Shown here piece after piece: positions 55,383 through 64,000 of a DNA stretch of 64,000 bases. The stretch covers positions 184,848 through 248,847 of the forward strand of contig CAMIFC010000002.1 of the NCBI GenBank assembly GCA_946220775.1, in the 5' to 3' direction. The DNA is from an uncultured Corynebacterium sp. (lineage in GTDB: Bacteria > Actinomycetota > Actinomycetes > Mycobacteriales > Mycobacteriaceae). Made by a program: the position numbers and the translations under genes. How positions within the stretch are numbered: position 1 is the stretch's first letter; each line of letters opens with the position of its first letter. Below the pieces are notes generated by a model. The model did no database searches. It was not told the DNA's origin and saw nothing but the letters and a program-made list of their open reading frames with translations.

Positions 55383-56957
55383 TTAAGCTTCGGTTGTGCC
55401 TTCGGGCGAGGTCGTCGAGTCATCCGCCGAGCCTGCTTGATCCTGGTCATCGCCCGTGGCTTCTGCAGCCTTTGCTGCTTCCGCGGCTGCGGTGCCTGGA
55501 CGCTTGCGCTGGACCCAACCCTCGATGTTGCGCTGACGGCCGCCGGAAACGGCCAGGGCTCCGGCTGGGACATCGTTCTTGATCACAGTGCCGGCACCAG
55601 AGTACGCGCCATCGCCCACGACGACTGGCGCGATGAACATGGTGTCTGAGCCCGTGCGCACGTGGGAGCCGATGGTGGTGTGGTGCTTGTTCACGCCGTC
55701 GTAGTTGACGAACACGCTTGATGCGCCGATGTTGCTGTATTCGCCGATGGTGGCGTCCCCGACGTAGGTCAGGTGGGGGACCTTGGAGCCGCGGCCGATG
55801 GTGGCGTTCTTGGTTTCGACGAAGCCGCCGAGCTTGCCTTCCTCGGACAGGACGGTGCCTGGGCGTAGGTAGGTGAAGGGGCCGACGGTCGCGTTGGCGC
55901 CGATGCGTGAGTCGATGGCGTGGGTGCGGGTCACGGTCGCGCCGTCGCCGACGATGACATTGTCCAGCGTGGAATCGGGGCCGACCTGTGCGTTATCCGC
56001 GATATCGGTGTTGCCCAGCAGTTGGGTTCCGGGGAGGATGGTGACGTCCCGACCGACGGTGACGTTTACGTCGATGCGGGTGGTGGATGGGTCGACGATG
56101 GTCGCGCCACCGCGCATCACACGGTCCAGCATTCGGCGGTTGAGCTCCGCGCCGGCCTGTGCCAGCTGCACACGATCGTTGACGCCCGCCAGTTCCTCTG
56201 CGTCCTGTGCCGTGTGGGCCCGCACTGGGTGCCCGTCGGCGCGGGCGATGGAAAGCACGTCAGTGAGGTACAGCTCGCCCTGGGCGTTATCGGTGTTCAG
56301 GCGGCTGAGGGCTTCGCGCAGGATGCCGGAGTCGAAGGCGAACACACCGGAGTTGACCTCGGTGATCTCGAGTTCGTCCTCGTTGGCGTCCTTTTGCTCC
56401 ACGATTTCCGTGACATCACCATTCGCGGAGCGGATGATGCGGCCGTAGCCCGTTGGGTCGTCCTGGTGAACGCTCAAAACGGTCACGGCGGTGGGGACCT
56501 CCGTGTGAGTTTCGTACAGTGCGGTCAGGGTCTCGGCAGTCAGCAGCGGGACGTCAGCATTGGTCACAATGACGGTGCCCTCGAACCCCTCGAGTTGCGT
56601 CATCGCGCACTGGACGGCGTGCCCGGTACCGTTTTGTTCTTCCTGGATGGCCGTCTTAATCGGGCGTCCTAGTTCTTCGGCAACACCGTCCACGGCGGGG
56701 CCAACATCTTCGCGACCGTGGCCAATGACGGCCACGAGTTCTTCTGGGCGCGAACCATTCGCCGCATGCAAGCTGTGGGAGAGCAACGTGCGTCCACCGA
56801 TCGCGTGCAGGGTCTTCGGCACTGCGGACTTCATCCGGGTTCCCGCGCCAGCAGCGAGAACAACCACGGCTAGCTGACTCGAATTAGCGGCTTCGAGCCC
56901 CACCCCTTCTGTGGCGGTCGTCGGTGTGCTGGTTGGCGTGGTTGGGGTGGAAGTCAC
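55383..56957 (-). CDS. glmU: Bifunctional GlcN-1-P acetyltransferase / GlcNAc-1-P uridyltransferase
   Basis: A 524-residue enzyme of UDP-GlcNAc synthesis for peptidoglycan. The N-terminal pyrophosphorylase has [21 protein letters not shown] and [10 protein letters not shown]. The C-terminal left-handed beta-helix shows hexapeptide repeats ([33 protein letters not shown]) and the catalytic region [31 protein letters not shown] Thr-rich N-terminus and a 45-residue Ala/Asp-rich C-terminal tail extend the usual 460-490 residues. It is followed by prs. Confidence 0.95.
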   Translation of the reverse strand: MTSTPTTPTSTPTTATEGVGLEAANSSQLAVVVLAAGAGTRMKSAVPKTLHAIGGRTLLSHSLHAANGSRPEELVAVIGHGREDVGPAVDGVAEELGRPIKTAIQEEQNGTGHAVQCAMTQLEGFEGTVIVTNADVPLLTAETLTALYETHTEVPTAVTVLSVHQDDPTGYGRIIRSANGDVTEIVEQKDANEDELEITEVNSGVFAFDSGILREALSRLNTDNAQGELYLTDVLSIARADGHPVRAHTAQDAEELAGVNDRVQLAQAGAELNRRMLDRVMRGGATIVDPSTTRIDVNVTVGRDVTILPGTQLLGNTDIADNAQVGPDSTLDNVIVGDGATVTRTHAIDSRIGANATVGPFTYLRPGTVLSEEGKLGGFVETKNATIGRGSKVPHLTYVGDATIGEYSNIGASSVFVNYDGVNKHHTTIGSHVRTGSDTMFIAPVVVGDGAYSGAGTVIKNDVPAGALAVSGGRQRNIEGWVQRKRPGTAAAEAAKAAEATGDDQDQAGSADDSTTSPEGTTEA

Positions 56958-57069
56958 TGGCGCCTCTTTTCGCTGAGTCGGGATGAAAGATCAATGGGTT
57001 ATGTTGCCATACCTTAACCACCAGCTGCTGGATTCTCGGGAGCGCCCGGCCATTGAATGGCAGATTCGC

Positions 57070-58437
57070 CTAGCGCTTCTCCGCACCAGCAGAGACATCC
57101 GGCAGACGCGCCGCCATCAGCGATCCCGTCACCCCCAATGCCGCCAGCGCAGCCAGGGCCCACAGCGCACCCAGCAGGCTCAGCACGGACGTCAACGCAC
57201 CAATCGCCAACAGAATCAATCCCATCAGCGTGTTGGAAACAGACACATACCGGGTACGCATGTCACCTTCGGCCATGTCCACCACGTAAGTGGAACGGGC
57301 TACGCGAATCGCAGCATGCGCTACCGAAATCCCGAAGAATGCAACGGGTAGCCAGTAGTAGAGGCTGGCGTCCCAAAAAATGGCGAGAACGATCGTGAGG
57401 ACCAGCAGCACAACCGCAAACAGCGCCGCCCCCGACAGCGTGTTTTTCGACGATTTGTCCGACAGTGCGCCCGAGACGCGGCCGCCAATTAAGGACGCCA
57501 ATCCGCTGGCCACCACGAATAGTCCCAGGCCAGTGACCGACGAGCCGGATTTGGACTGGAGGGTAACCAAGAACGTCGGCGACAGGGCAGACGCCAGCAT
57601 CAGTGAACGGACGATCACGAAATTACGGAATGGGCGGTCATCGCGGACGAGCTCCCATACGTCGCGCACGACGTCCCGAACGGTGTCGCCGAAGGTTCCA
57701 GGCAGCTCCGAAAGGTCGGATTCGTCGACGAGAGGCTCTTTGATCCCGCGGAACAACGCCATGCTGACACCCCACGCCGCGGCCGCGACAGCGAAAAGAA
57801 TTGCGAAGGTTGTGGGGGAGAGGCTGTCTCGCAACGCCGCGATGATCAGGCCCATGACGATCGCGACCGCGCCGGACAACGTGGTCGCAAAACCGGTCAC
57901 GCGCCCGCGATAACCTTTGGGCATCGTGCGGCCCTGGATGTCCTTACTGGTCAGGGAAACCAGCGACCGTGACAACGCCAGAACCGTCAGCCCTAGCAGG
58001 ATCAGTAGCCCAGCGGCCATTCCCGTGGTGAACAGCGCGGCACACACCGAGATGACACAACCCAGAGCCTGGCCGAAAGTGCCGGCCAGCAGGATCGGCA
58101 GGCGGGAGCGCCGGGATTGAATCCACGGGCGCAGCGCTGCTTGGGGGAGCATCGAGCCGGACTCACGAATCGGAACCAACAGCGGGGCGATCCATGCCGG
58201 AGCGCCGACCATGTTGAGGAACCATGGCAATGTTGTCTTTGCATTGACGACCTGATCGCCGATGTTTTGGAAACCGAACGCTGTGGCGAACCGCAACCCG
58301 TTTTGCGGAACATTCGGAAGATCTGATGGTGGTGGCTTGCCGATCAGCAGGTGGGACGCCCGAGTTGAAAAACGCCCCTCCTCGCGATCTGGGCGCGGAG
58401 AAGGGGCGTTCGAAGCAGCAGAATCTATGCTGGACAT
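57070..58437 (-). CDS. Major facilitator superfamily transporter
   Basis: A 455-residue polytopic protein with about eleven or twelve membrane segments after a polar 45-residue N-terminus. MFS features include the loop IRESGSMLPQAALRPWIQSRRSR, DIQGRTMPKGYRGRVTGFATTLSG and a second-half GGRVSGALSDKSSKN resembling the MFS loop motif. The substrate is unknown. It sits between tRNA-Gln and glmU, both on the same strand, with 112 bp before glmU. The motif copies at 57366 and 57493 are 127 bp apart in opposite orientation within it. Confidence 0.8.
   Translation of the reverse strand: MSSIDSAASNAPSPRPDREEGRFSTRASHLLIGKPPPSDLPNVPQNGLRFATAFGFQNIGDQVVNAKTTLPWFLNMVGAPAWIAPLLVPIRESGSMLPQAALRPWIQSRRSRLPILLAGTFGQALGCVISVCAALFTTGMAAGLLILLGLTVLALSRSLVSLTSKDIQGRTMPKGYRGRVTGFATTLSGAVAIVMGLIIAALRDSLSPTTFAILFAVAAAAWGVSMALFRGIKEPLVDESDLSELPGTFGDTVRDVVRDVWELVRDDRPFRNFVIVRSLMLASALSPTFLVTLQSKSGSSVTGLGLFVVASGLASLIGGRVSGALSDKSSKNTLSGAALFAVVLLVLTIVLAIFWDASLYYWLPVAFFGISVAHAAIRVARSTYVVDMAEGDMRTRYVSVSNTLMGLILLAIGALTSVLSLLGALWALAALAALGVTGSLMAARLPDVSAGAEKR
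57366..57380 (+). repeat. Dispersed TGGCGTCC-A-tract motif copy
   Basis: TGGCGTCCCAAAAAA followed by TGGC, inside the MFS transporter gene, where the opposite strand encodes FWDAS. It is almost identical to the copy in pmt at 25217. Confidence 0.65.
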
Positions 58438-58438
58438 G

Positions 58439-58509
58439 CTCTCCCACCAGGACTCGAACCTAGAATGACGGTACCAAAAACCGTAGTGTTGCCATTACAC
58501 CATGGGAGA
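58439..58509 (-). tRNA. tRNA-Gln (UUG anticodon)
   Basis: Read on the minus strand, TCTCCCA pairs with TGGGAGA as acceptor stem. The anticodon stem-loop is ACGGT-TTTTGGT-ACCGT, giving anticodon TTG for Gln. The T arm contains GGTTCGAGTCC. CCA is not encoded in full. It lies between mfd (divergent) and the MFS gene. Confidence 0.93.
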
Positions 58510-58612
58510 ATTCGCGTATGCCGACACAACTGCCGGTGGCATGCGATGTCTCAGACCATACCGCATATCACGCCGTTAAGGACAACTGGGTGGTTGGCTA
58601 GACTGGCTCGGT

Positions 58613-61600
58613 ATGAGCAGATCGGCAGACGCACGGCAGACAGGCAACACCCAATCAGAGCACCAGGGCAGCACGAAACAAAGCGGGAACAGTGCAGGTC
58701 AAGCGGCTCGATCGGGAGCCCCGGCGCTGGCTGGTGTGCTGCGGGCTGCCGCGCGGGACTCGAAGCTACGCGGACTGGTGCACCACATTGGCGAGCCCTC
58801 CCTGGCGATCCAAGGCCCGGATGCTGCGTTGCCCTTCGCCGTGGGCACGATCGCGCAGCACGCGCCGGTGTTGCTCGTCACCGCGACCGGACGCCAAGCC
58901 GAAGACCTATCAATTCAACTACGAGACATGCTCGGAGACACCGTTGAATTGATGCCCGCATGGGAAACGCTGCCACATGAAAAGCTGTCGCCCTCGATTG
59001 AGGTGATGAGTCAACGCATGAAGGTGGCCCGGCGGCTCCACTTGCAGGCGGCCATGGCGTCCGGCAGTGCGGGCGGGGCCGACGCAGCTGACGCAGCGTC
59101 CGGTGATGCTGCCGCACCGGGGGAGAACCAGCGGCCGCTGAAGGTCGTCATCGCGCCGGTGCGCACACTGGTTCAGCCGATCCAGGATGTCCTAGGCACA
59201 GTGGCGCCAGTGCACCTGGCCGTCGACGAGGATATCGAGCTGGCAGGGGAGCCGGGCGACTTCGATGGTTTGCAGCACAAGCTCGTGGAACTGGGCTACA
59301 GCAATGTCGATGTTGTCGGTCGGCGAGGCCACTTTGCGGTGCGTGGTGGCATCCTCGACATTTTCCCAGCCACCGCCGAGCTGCCGGTGCGCGTGGAGTT
59401 CTGGGGTGATGAAGTTTCCGAGATCCGCCCGTTTAGCGTTGGTGACCAGCGCACGATCCCCGGAATCGAGCTGCCCGATGTGACCGTCTACCCGGCCCGA
59501 GAGTTAATGATTACGGATTCCGTGGCCGAACGAGCAGAAGCCCTGGCACGCGAGAACGCGGGCAACGCCGAGCTGGCGGATGTCTACGAAAAGATCAGCC
59601 AACGCATCGCGGTGCCGGGGATGGAGTCTCTGATTTCGCAGCTCCACGACGGTGAGCTGAAGCTGCTGCCGCAGCTGATGCCGGATAAAACGCACACCAT
59701 CGTTGTCGCCCCCGCAACCGTGGAGCGCCGTGCGTCGGATCTGAAGGAAACCGGCGAGCAATTCCTGGAGGCAGGCTGGGAGGCCGCCGCGATGGGGGCC
59801 GACGCGCCCGCCGAGGGGGTAGCCTATGTGACCGTCGCGGCGGCGAAGAAGGCTCAGCAGAACCTGAAGCGCCCGTGGTGGACAATTTCCCCGTTGGGCA
59901 TGGCCGATTCCGATGAGGGGTTCGACGGCGATGCCTTGCTGCTGGACTACGAATCCGCCCCGCAGCCCCGCGGGGACATGGATGCCATCGAGAAGATGAT
60001 GGACGACATTCGCCGACGCGTCGAGTCTGGCGGCCGGGTGGCCTATGCTGCGCCGACGCCCGCGATTGCTGCCCGCATGCTCCGACGCTTCCAGGAGGCC
60101 GGTATTGCGGCGGAAGCTATCGGCGTGGACCTTCGAGGGCAGCGTGGTTTAGGACGCCAACGGCGCTCACGAGTAACCGTCGAGCAGGAGCCTCCAGCGC
60201 GGCAAGTTAGTATTTACCATTGCGTTGCCCACGATGGCCTGGTGTTTCCCATGGCTGGCGGCGAGGTCCCCAGCCTGCTGTTTTTGACGGAAACGGACGT
60301 CACCGGCAACCGCGTTGATGCCGCCGCAACAGGTAAGCGCAAGCCGGCTAAGAAGCGGAACCGGGTCGACCCACTGGCGTTGGAGCCCGGCGACTTGGTT
60401 GTGCACGATTCCCATGGCATCGGCAAGTTCGTGAAGATGACAGAACGCACTATCGGCAAGGGGGCCGACGCCTCTCGCCGGGAATATCTGGTGTTGGAGT
60501 ACGCGCCCTCCAAGCGCGGCGGGCCGGGCGACCAGCTATACGTGCCGATGGATCAGCTGGATCTGCTGTCCCGGTATGTCGGTGGCGAAAAACCCGCGCT
60601 GTCCAAGATGGGCGGGGCGGACTGGAAGAACACGAAGCGCAAGGCGCGCAAGGCCGTCCGTGAGATCGCTGGTGAGCTAGTCCAGCTCTACGCGAAGCGA
60701 CAGTCCGCGCCGGGCTACGCGTTCGCGCCGGATAACCCGTGGCAGCACGAGCTGGAGGACGCCTTCCCGTTCACCGAAACCGAAGACCAGTACAACGCCA
60801 TTGAGGCCGTGAAGTCCGACATGGAAAAGCCGGTGCCCATGGACCGCGTGATCGTCGGTGACGTGGGGTATGGCAAGACAGAAGTCGCGGTGCGAGCCGC
60901 GTTCAAGGCCGTGCAATCCGGAAAGCAGGTCGCCGTGCTGGTGCCGACGACCTTGTTGGCCCAGCAGCATTTGAAGACCTTCAAAGAGCGGATGCAGGAC
61001 TTCCCGACGAAGATTGCGGAGCTCAGCCGGTTTACGTCCGCAAAGGAATCGAAGCAAATCATGGCGGGCCTGGCTGACGGCACGATCGACATCGTCGTGG
61101 GTACGCACCGCCTGCTGCAAACGGGCGTGCACTGGAAGAACCTGGGGCTGATCATCGTTGACGAGGAGCAGCGTTTTGGCGTGGAGCATAAGGAGCACAT
61201 CAAGTCGCTGCGTACGCACGTTGACGTCCTGACGATGTCGGCAACCCCGATCCCGCGCACGTTGGAGATGTCGATGGCGGGCATCCGGGAAATGTCCACG
61301 ATTTTGACGCCACCCCAGGATCGCCACCCGGTGTTGACCTACGTGGGCGCGCAAGATGACAAGCACGTGGCCGCGGCCATTCGCCGCGAGCTGCTGCGCG
61401 ATGGGCAGGTGTTTTATGTCCATAACCGAGTGAAGACCATTGAGCGCACAGCGGAACACCTGCGCAGTCTGGTGCCGGAGGCTCGCATTGTGGTGGCTCA
61501 TGGCCAGATGAGCGAAGAGCAGCTGGAAACCACGGTGCAGGGATTCTGGGACCGGGAATTCGACATCCTCGTGTGTACGACGATCGTGGAAACTGGGCTG

Positions 61601-62479
61601 GACATCGCCAATGCGAATACCCTGATCGTGGAAAATGCTCACCACATGGGGCTTTCGCAGCTGCACCAGCTGCGAGGACGAGTGGGGCGCTCGCGGGAAC
61701 GTGCATACGCGTACTTCCTGTACCCGAAGGGGGAGGTGCTGACGGAAACCTCCTACGACCGCCTGTCGACGATCGCGCAGAACAACGAACTCGGCGCGGG
61801 CATGGCCGTGGCGATGAAGGACTTGGAAATGCGTGGTGCCGGCAACGTCCTCGGGGCCGAACAATCCGGGCACATCGCCGGGGTGGGCTTCGATCTCTAC
61901 GTGCGCCTAGTCGGCGAGGCCGTGGAGGCATTCCGCGCCATGGCTGATGGCAAACCCGTTGATGGTACCGAGGAGGAAAAGAAGGAGATCCGCATCGACC
62001 TGCCGGTGGATGCGCATATCCCGGTGACCTATGTGGCGTCCGAACGACTGCGCTTGGAGGCCTACCGAAAGCTGGCCGAAGCAGCGGACGAAGACCAGAT
62101 CCACGAAGTCCTGCAAGAATTCCGCGACCGCTACGGCGAGCCGCCAGAGCAGGTTAACAACCTCGCGGTGATCTCGCGCCTGCGGCTGCTGTGCCGCGAC
62201 CTCGGGGTCCACGAGGTTGTGCAGACTGGCACCCGCATCAGCTTCAGCCCAATCGACCTGCAAGACTCCGGGCAGGTGCGGTTGAAGCGGCTGTTTCCCT
62301 CCGCGATGTACCGTGCGACCACCAAGATTGTGCTCATTCCGGCGCCGAAGAAGGGCGCGGGTATGCGGGCGGTGGCGCTGCGCGATGTGGACCTGATTCA
62401 GTGGGCAGCTGACGCGCTAACGCAACTGGCGGGACTCCCACAACGGGACATGCGCGGGGGTGCTGCGCCGAGCCGGTAA
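58613..62479 (+). CDS. mfd: Transcription-repair coupling factor
   Basis: A 1288-residue ATP-dependent translocase that removes stalled RNA polymerase and recruits UvrA. The N-terminal UvrB-like region has [12 protein letters not shown] and [13 protein letters not shown] with [15 protein letters not shown]. The RNA-polymerase interaction domain reads [20 protein letters not shown]. The helicase has [46 protein letters not shown] and the translocation motif [15 protein letters not shown]. The C-terminal D7 domain follows. An Ala/Gly/Asp-rich insert lies near residue 150. Starts with ATG 58613. Confidence 0.95.
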   Translation: MSRSADARQTGNTQSEHQGSTKQSGNSAGQAARSGAPALAGVLRAAARDSKLRGLVHHIGEPSLAIQGPDAALPFAVGTIAQHAPVLLVTATGRQAEDLSIQLRDMLGDTVELMPAWETLPHEKLSPSIEVMSQRMKVARRLHLQAAMASGSAGGADAADAASGDAAAPGENQRPLKVVIAPVRTLVQPIQDVLGTVAPVHLAVDEDIELAGEPGDFDGLQHKLVELGYSNVDVVGRRGHFAVRGGILDIFPATAELPVRVEFWGDEVSEIRPFSVGDQRTIPGIELPDVTVYPARELMITDSVAERAEALARENAGNAELADVYEKISQRIAVPGMESLISQLHDGELKLLPQLMPDKTHTIVVAPATVERRASDLKETGEQFLEAGWEAAAMGADAPAEGVAYVTVAAAKKAQQNLKRPWWTISPLGMADSDEGFDGDALLLDYESAPQPRGDMDAIEKMMDDIRRRVESGGRVAYAAPTPAIAARMLRRFQEAGIAAEAIGVDLRGQRGLGRQRRSRVTVEQEPPARQVSIYHCVAHDGLVFPMAGGEVPSLLFLTETDVTGNRVDAAATGKRKPAKKRNRVDPLALEPGDLVVHDSHGIGKFVKMTERTIGKGADASRREYLVLEYAPSKRGGPGDQLYVPMDQLDLLSRYVGGEKPALSKMGGADWKNTKRKARKAVREIAGELVQLYAKRQSAPGYAFAPDNPWQHELEDAFPFTETEDQYNAIEAVKSDMEKPVPMDRVIVGDVGYGKTEVAVRAAFKAVQSGKQVAVLVPTTLLAQQHLKTFKERMQDFPTKIAELSRFTSAKESKQIMAGLADGTIDIVVGTHRLLQTGVHWKNLGLIIVDEEQRFGVEHKEHIKSLRTHVDVLTMSATPIPRTLEMSMAGIREMSTILTPPQDRHPVLTYVGAQDDKHVAAAIRRELLRDGQVFYVHNRVKTIERTAEHLRSLVPEARIVVAHGQMSEEQLETTVQGFWDREFDILVCTTIVETGLDIANANTLIVENAHHMGLSQLHQLRGRVGRSRERAYAYFLYPKGEVLTETSYDRLSTIAQNNELGAGMAVAMKDLEMRGAGNVLGAEQSGHIAGVGFDLYVRLVGEAVEAFRAMADGKPVDGTEEEKKEIRIDLPVDAHIPVTYVASERLRLEAYRKLAEAADEDQIHEVLQEFRDRYGEPPEQVNNLAVISRLRLLCRDLGVHEVVQTGTRISFSPIDLQDSGQVRLKRLFPSAMYRATTKIVLIPAPKKGAGMRAVALRDVDLIQWAADALTQLAGLPQRDMRGGAAPSR

Positions 62480-62594
62480 CGCCCGACAGCGTCGGTCGCG
62501 CACACGGGTTCAGCAAGTGTTTGGGGAACAATATCCCGCCCACGCACCCCGTAGTGTCAAACCAGATGGTGGGCTTAGAGTAAACTCAGAGCCC

Positions 62595-64000
62595 ATGACA
62601 GTCGTTCTACTCGATCCTCGATTCCCTTCGATGATTCCCGTGGAGGCCGTGTCCATTCTTAGCGGTGAGGTCTCCTACACACCGGAGGTGCCAATCCGCG
62701 TGCGCTGGGTGATCGCCGACCTCGGGGGCAGCACGGTCTTCGAGTCGGACGTAGTGATCACCACCGACCCGAACAACGAACTGGTCAGGCGCCTACTTGA
62801 AGACGGCGAAAAACTGATCGCCTCAAGCAGCCTGTTCGCCCAGATCTCACCCAATCGCGAACTGGAAAGTGGCGATAGTCCGGCAATCAGCACCGCCGCT
62901 GAGCAACAGACTCCAGCCCTGCCATCAGCTGCTGCGTTGCGTCAGGCTGCGGGGGAGGACGGGCTGGCGTCCGAAGAAATGGACGAAGAAAGACCGAAAC
63001 ACAGCGCTGATGACATCGTCGACGGTGAGGTGCTGAGCGCCGACGAGCACACCGCCGCCATCGCTGGGAATCGACGCACCGCGCGCACCGAAGTGCCCGA
63101 GTCCGTGCTCGATGAAATTGAGGACGCCATTGCGCTGATGTCCCGATCACTGCGGCAGGGGAGCTGGGAACAGTCGAAAACCCATAGCTCGTTGGTGCCG
63201 TACCTTCGCGAGGAAGCCGAAGAGCTCGCGACAACCATTGCGCTGCGGGACAAACTCGAAGCCGAAGGTGAAGGCGAGGTGCCGAGCTGGGCGGAGCAAG
63301 ACCTGTGCGAAGAACTCTCCGACGTGCTGCTGCAAGTGCTGTTCCACGCGGAGATCGCTAATCGTCGTGGCGCGTTCGACATTGGACATGTGGCGGGCGC
63401 GTTCGTTGACAAGCTGCGGTCGCGCGCGCCGTACCTGTTTGAGGACGTCGAGCGCAGTGTCGAGGAGGACGAACAGGACGAACTGTGGAACCGCGGCAAG
63501 AAAGAGGAAGTCGAGAGCAGGCGGGAGAAGCACGGCAAGGAATACGCGGAGTACCTCGCCCAGAAGAAGGCTGCGGTGAAGCCCACTGCGGAACCCGCTG
63601 ACGAGGCTCAGCCCGACGACGCACAGGACGCAGAGCCCGACGATGCGGAAGACTCTGAAGCCGACGACGCGGACATCAAGCAGGACGCCGAGCCTGCCGA
63701 GGACAGTGTGCCTGTAGATGATGCTGAGCCGGCCGACGAAGAGCAGGACGCTGAGGCCGACGACACGCCTGATGACGACGAGGCTCAGCCCGAGGAAGCC
63801 GAACCAGAAGCTGACGCCGAGCCAGAAGCAGAAGTCGATGCCGAGCCAGAGGCTGACGACGAGGCCCAGTCCGACGAGGCTGCGGCAGACGAAGAGGCTG
63901 ACGCCAAGCCAGCAAAGCACCGTGCGCCTGCAGATGACGATGAGTCGGCCGACGAAGAGCAGGACGCTGAGGCCGACGACACGCCTGATGACGACGAGGC
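62595..64000 (+). CDS. mazG: MazG-family nucleoside triphosphate pyrophosphohydrolase with acidic repeat tail, cut by window edge
   Basis: An open frame of at least 468 codons runs off the right edge. The first 170 residues resemble the N-terminal part of actinobacterial MazG. The MazG core has SSLVPYLREEAEELATTIAL (E-E-x-x-E) and LCEELSDVLLQVLFHAEIANRRGAFDIGHVAGAFVDKLRSRAPYLFEDV (E-x-x-D) and removes aberrant NTPs. From about residue 330 the protein is an Asp/Glu/Ala-rich low-complexity tail with 72-residue repeats, unlike the family. ATG 62595 gives a sensible N-terminus MTVVLLDPRFPSMIPVEA. The stop is outside the window. Confidence 0.85.
   Translation, partial: MTVVLLDPRFPSMIPVEAVSILSGEVSYTPEVPIRVRWVIADLGGSTVFESDVVITTDPNNELVRRLLEDGEKLIASSSLFAQISPNRELESGDSPAISTAAEQQTPALPSAAALRQAAGEDGLASEEMDEERPKHSADDIVDGEVLSADEHTAAIAGNRRTARTEVPESVLDEIEDAIALMSRSLRQGSWEQSKTHSSLVPYLREEAEELATTIALRDKLEAEGEGEVPSWAEQDLCEELSDVLLQVLFHAEIANRRGAFDIGHVAGAFVDKLRSRAPYLFEDVERSVEEDEQDELWNRGKKEEVESRREKHGKEYAEYLAQKKAAVKPTAEPADEAQPDDAQDAEPDDAEDSEADDADIKQDAEPAEDSVPVDDAEPADEEQDAEADDTPDDDEAQPEEAEPEADAEPEAEVDAEPEADDEAQSDEAAADEEADAKPAKHRAPADDDESADEEQDAEADDTPDDDE
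63731..64000. repeat. Long in-frame repeat in the mazG tail (216-bp period)
   Basis: 54 bp at 63731-63784 are repeated exactly at 63947-64000, 216 bp (72 codons) later, and flanking similarity extends leftwards. The repeat probably continues past the window. Both copies encode the acidic ADEEQDAEADDTPDDDEA. Confidence 0.8.

Overview
The window is chromosomal DNA from a Corynebacterium; I do not name the species. The evidence is gene content and order: zinc-independent ribosomal proteins next to an MprAB-type two-component system and an HtrA protease, then mog, mscL, fthC, galU, the gephyrin-like glp gene with a GlpR-type membrane gene, rimJ, a protein O-mannosyltransferase, rsmI, metG, tatD, rpf2, ksgA, ispE, a long GAPDH, pth, rplY, prs, glmU, mfd and mazG. 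Base composition is moderately GC-rich by eye. I saw no phage, insertion sequence or CRISPR array.

Layout. 1-10.2 kb is an accessory catabolic block: the edge of a PucR-like regulator, a frameshifted amidohydrolase, and a five-gene minus-strand operon (ThDP enzyme, amino-acid permease, PLP aminotransferase, M20-type carbamoylase/amidase, aldehyde dehydrogenase) divergent from a LysR regulator. 10.4-12.3 kb holds six zinc-ligand-free ribosomal proteins in two divergent units. 12.4-26.9 kb carries envelope-stress and cell-surface functions (mprA-mprB-htrA, mscL, galU, glp-rimJ-glpR, pmt). 27-30.3 kb has a BCCT osmolyte transporter, a cysteine-free Rrf2 regulator and a long AT-rich gap. 30.3-38.5 kb is a housekeeping run (metG, tatD, rpf2, ksgA-ispE, ABC-F). 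38.5-47.5 kb is metabolic: a frameshifted alpha/beta hydrolase, serine dehydratase, an acyl-CoA hydrolase, a TetR-pnuC pair divergent from an FMN reductase, and ppk2. 47.5-64 kb returns to core genes (prfC, gapX, pth, rplY, prs, glmU, tRNA-Gln, mfd, mazG).

The most unusual signal is not a gene. A dispersed DNA motif, TGGCGTCC followed in its best copies by one pyrimidine and six A residues, occurs about 45 times as the exact 8-mer. It is on both strands about equally, inside genes in different reading frames and between genes, and sometimes as inverted pairs. Density and lack of strand bias resemble DNA-uptake-type repeats, but the function is unknown. Other points are two homopolymer frameshifts, a candidate small RNA or leader upstream of rplY, a 25-bp near-perfect inverted repeat beside pth, and an acidic repeat tail on MazG.
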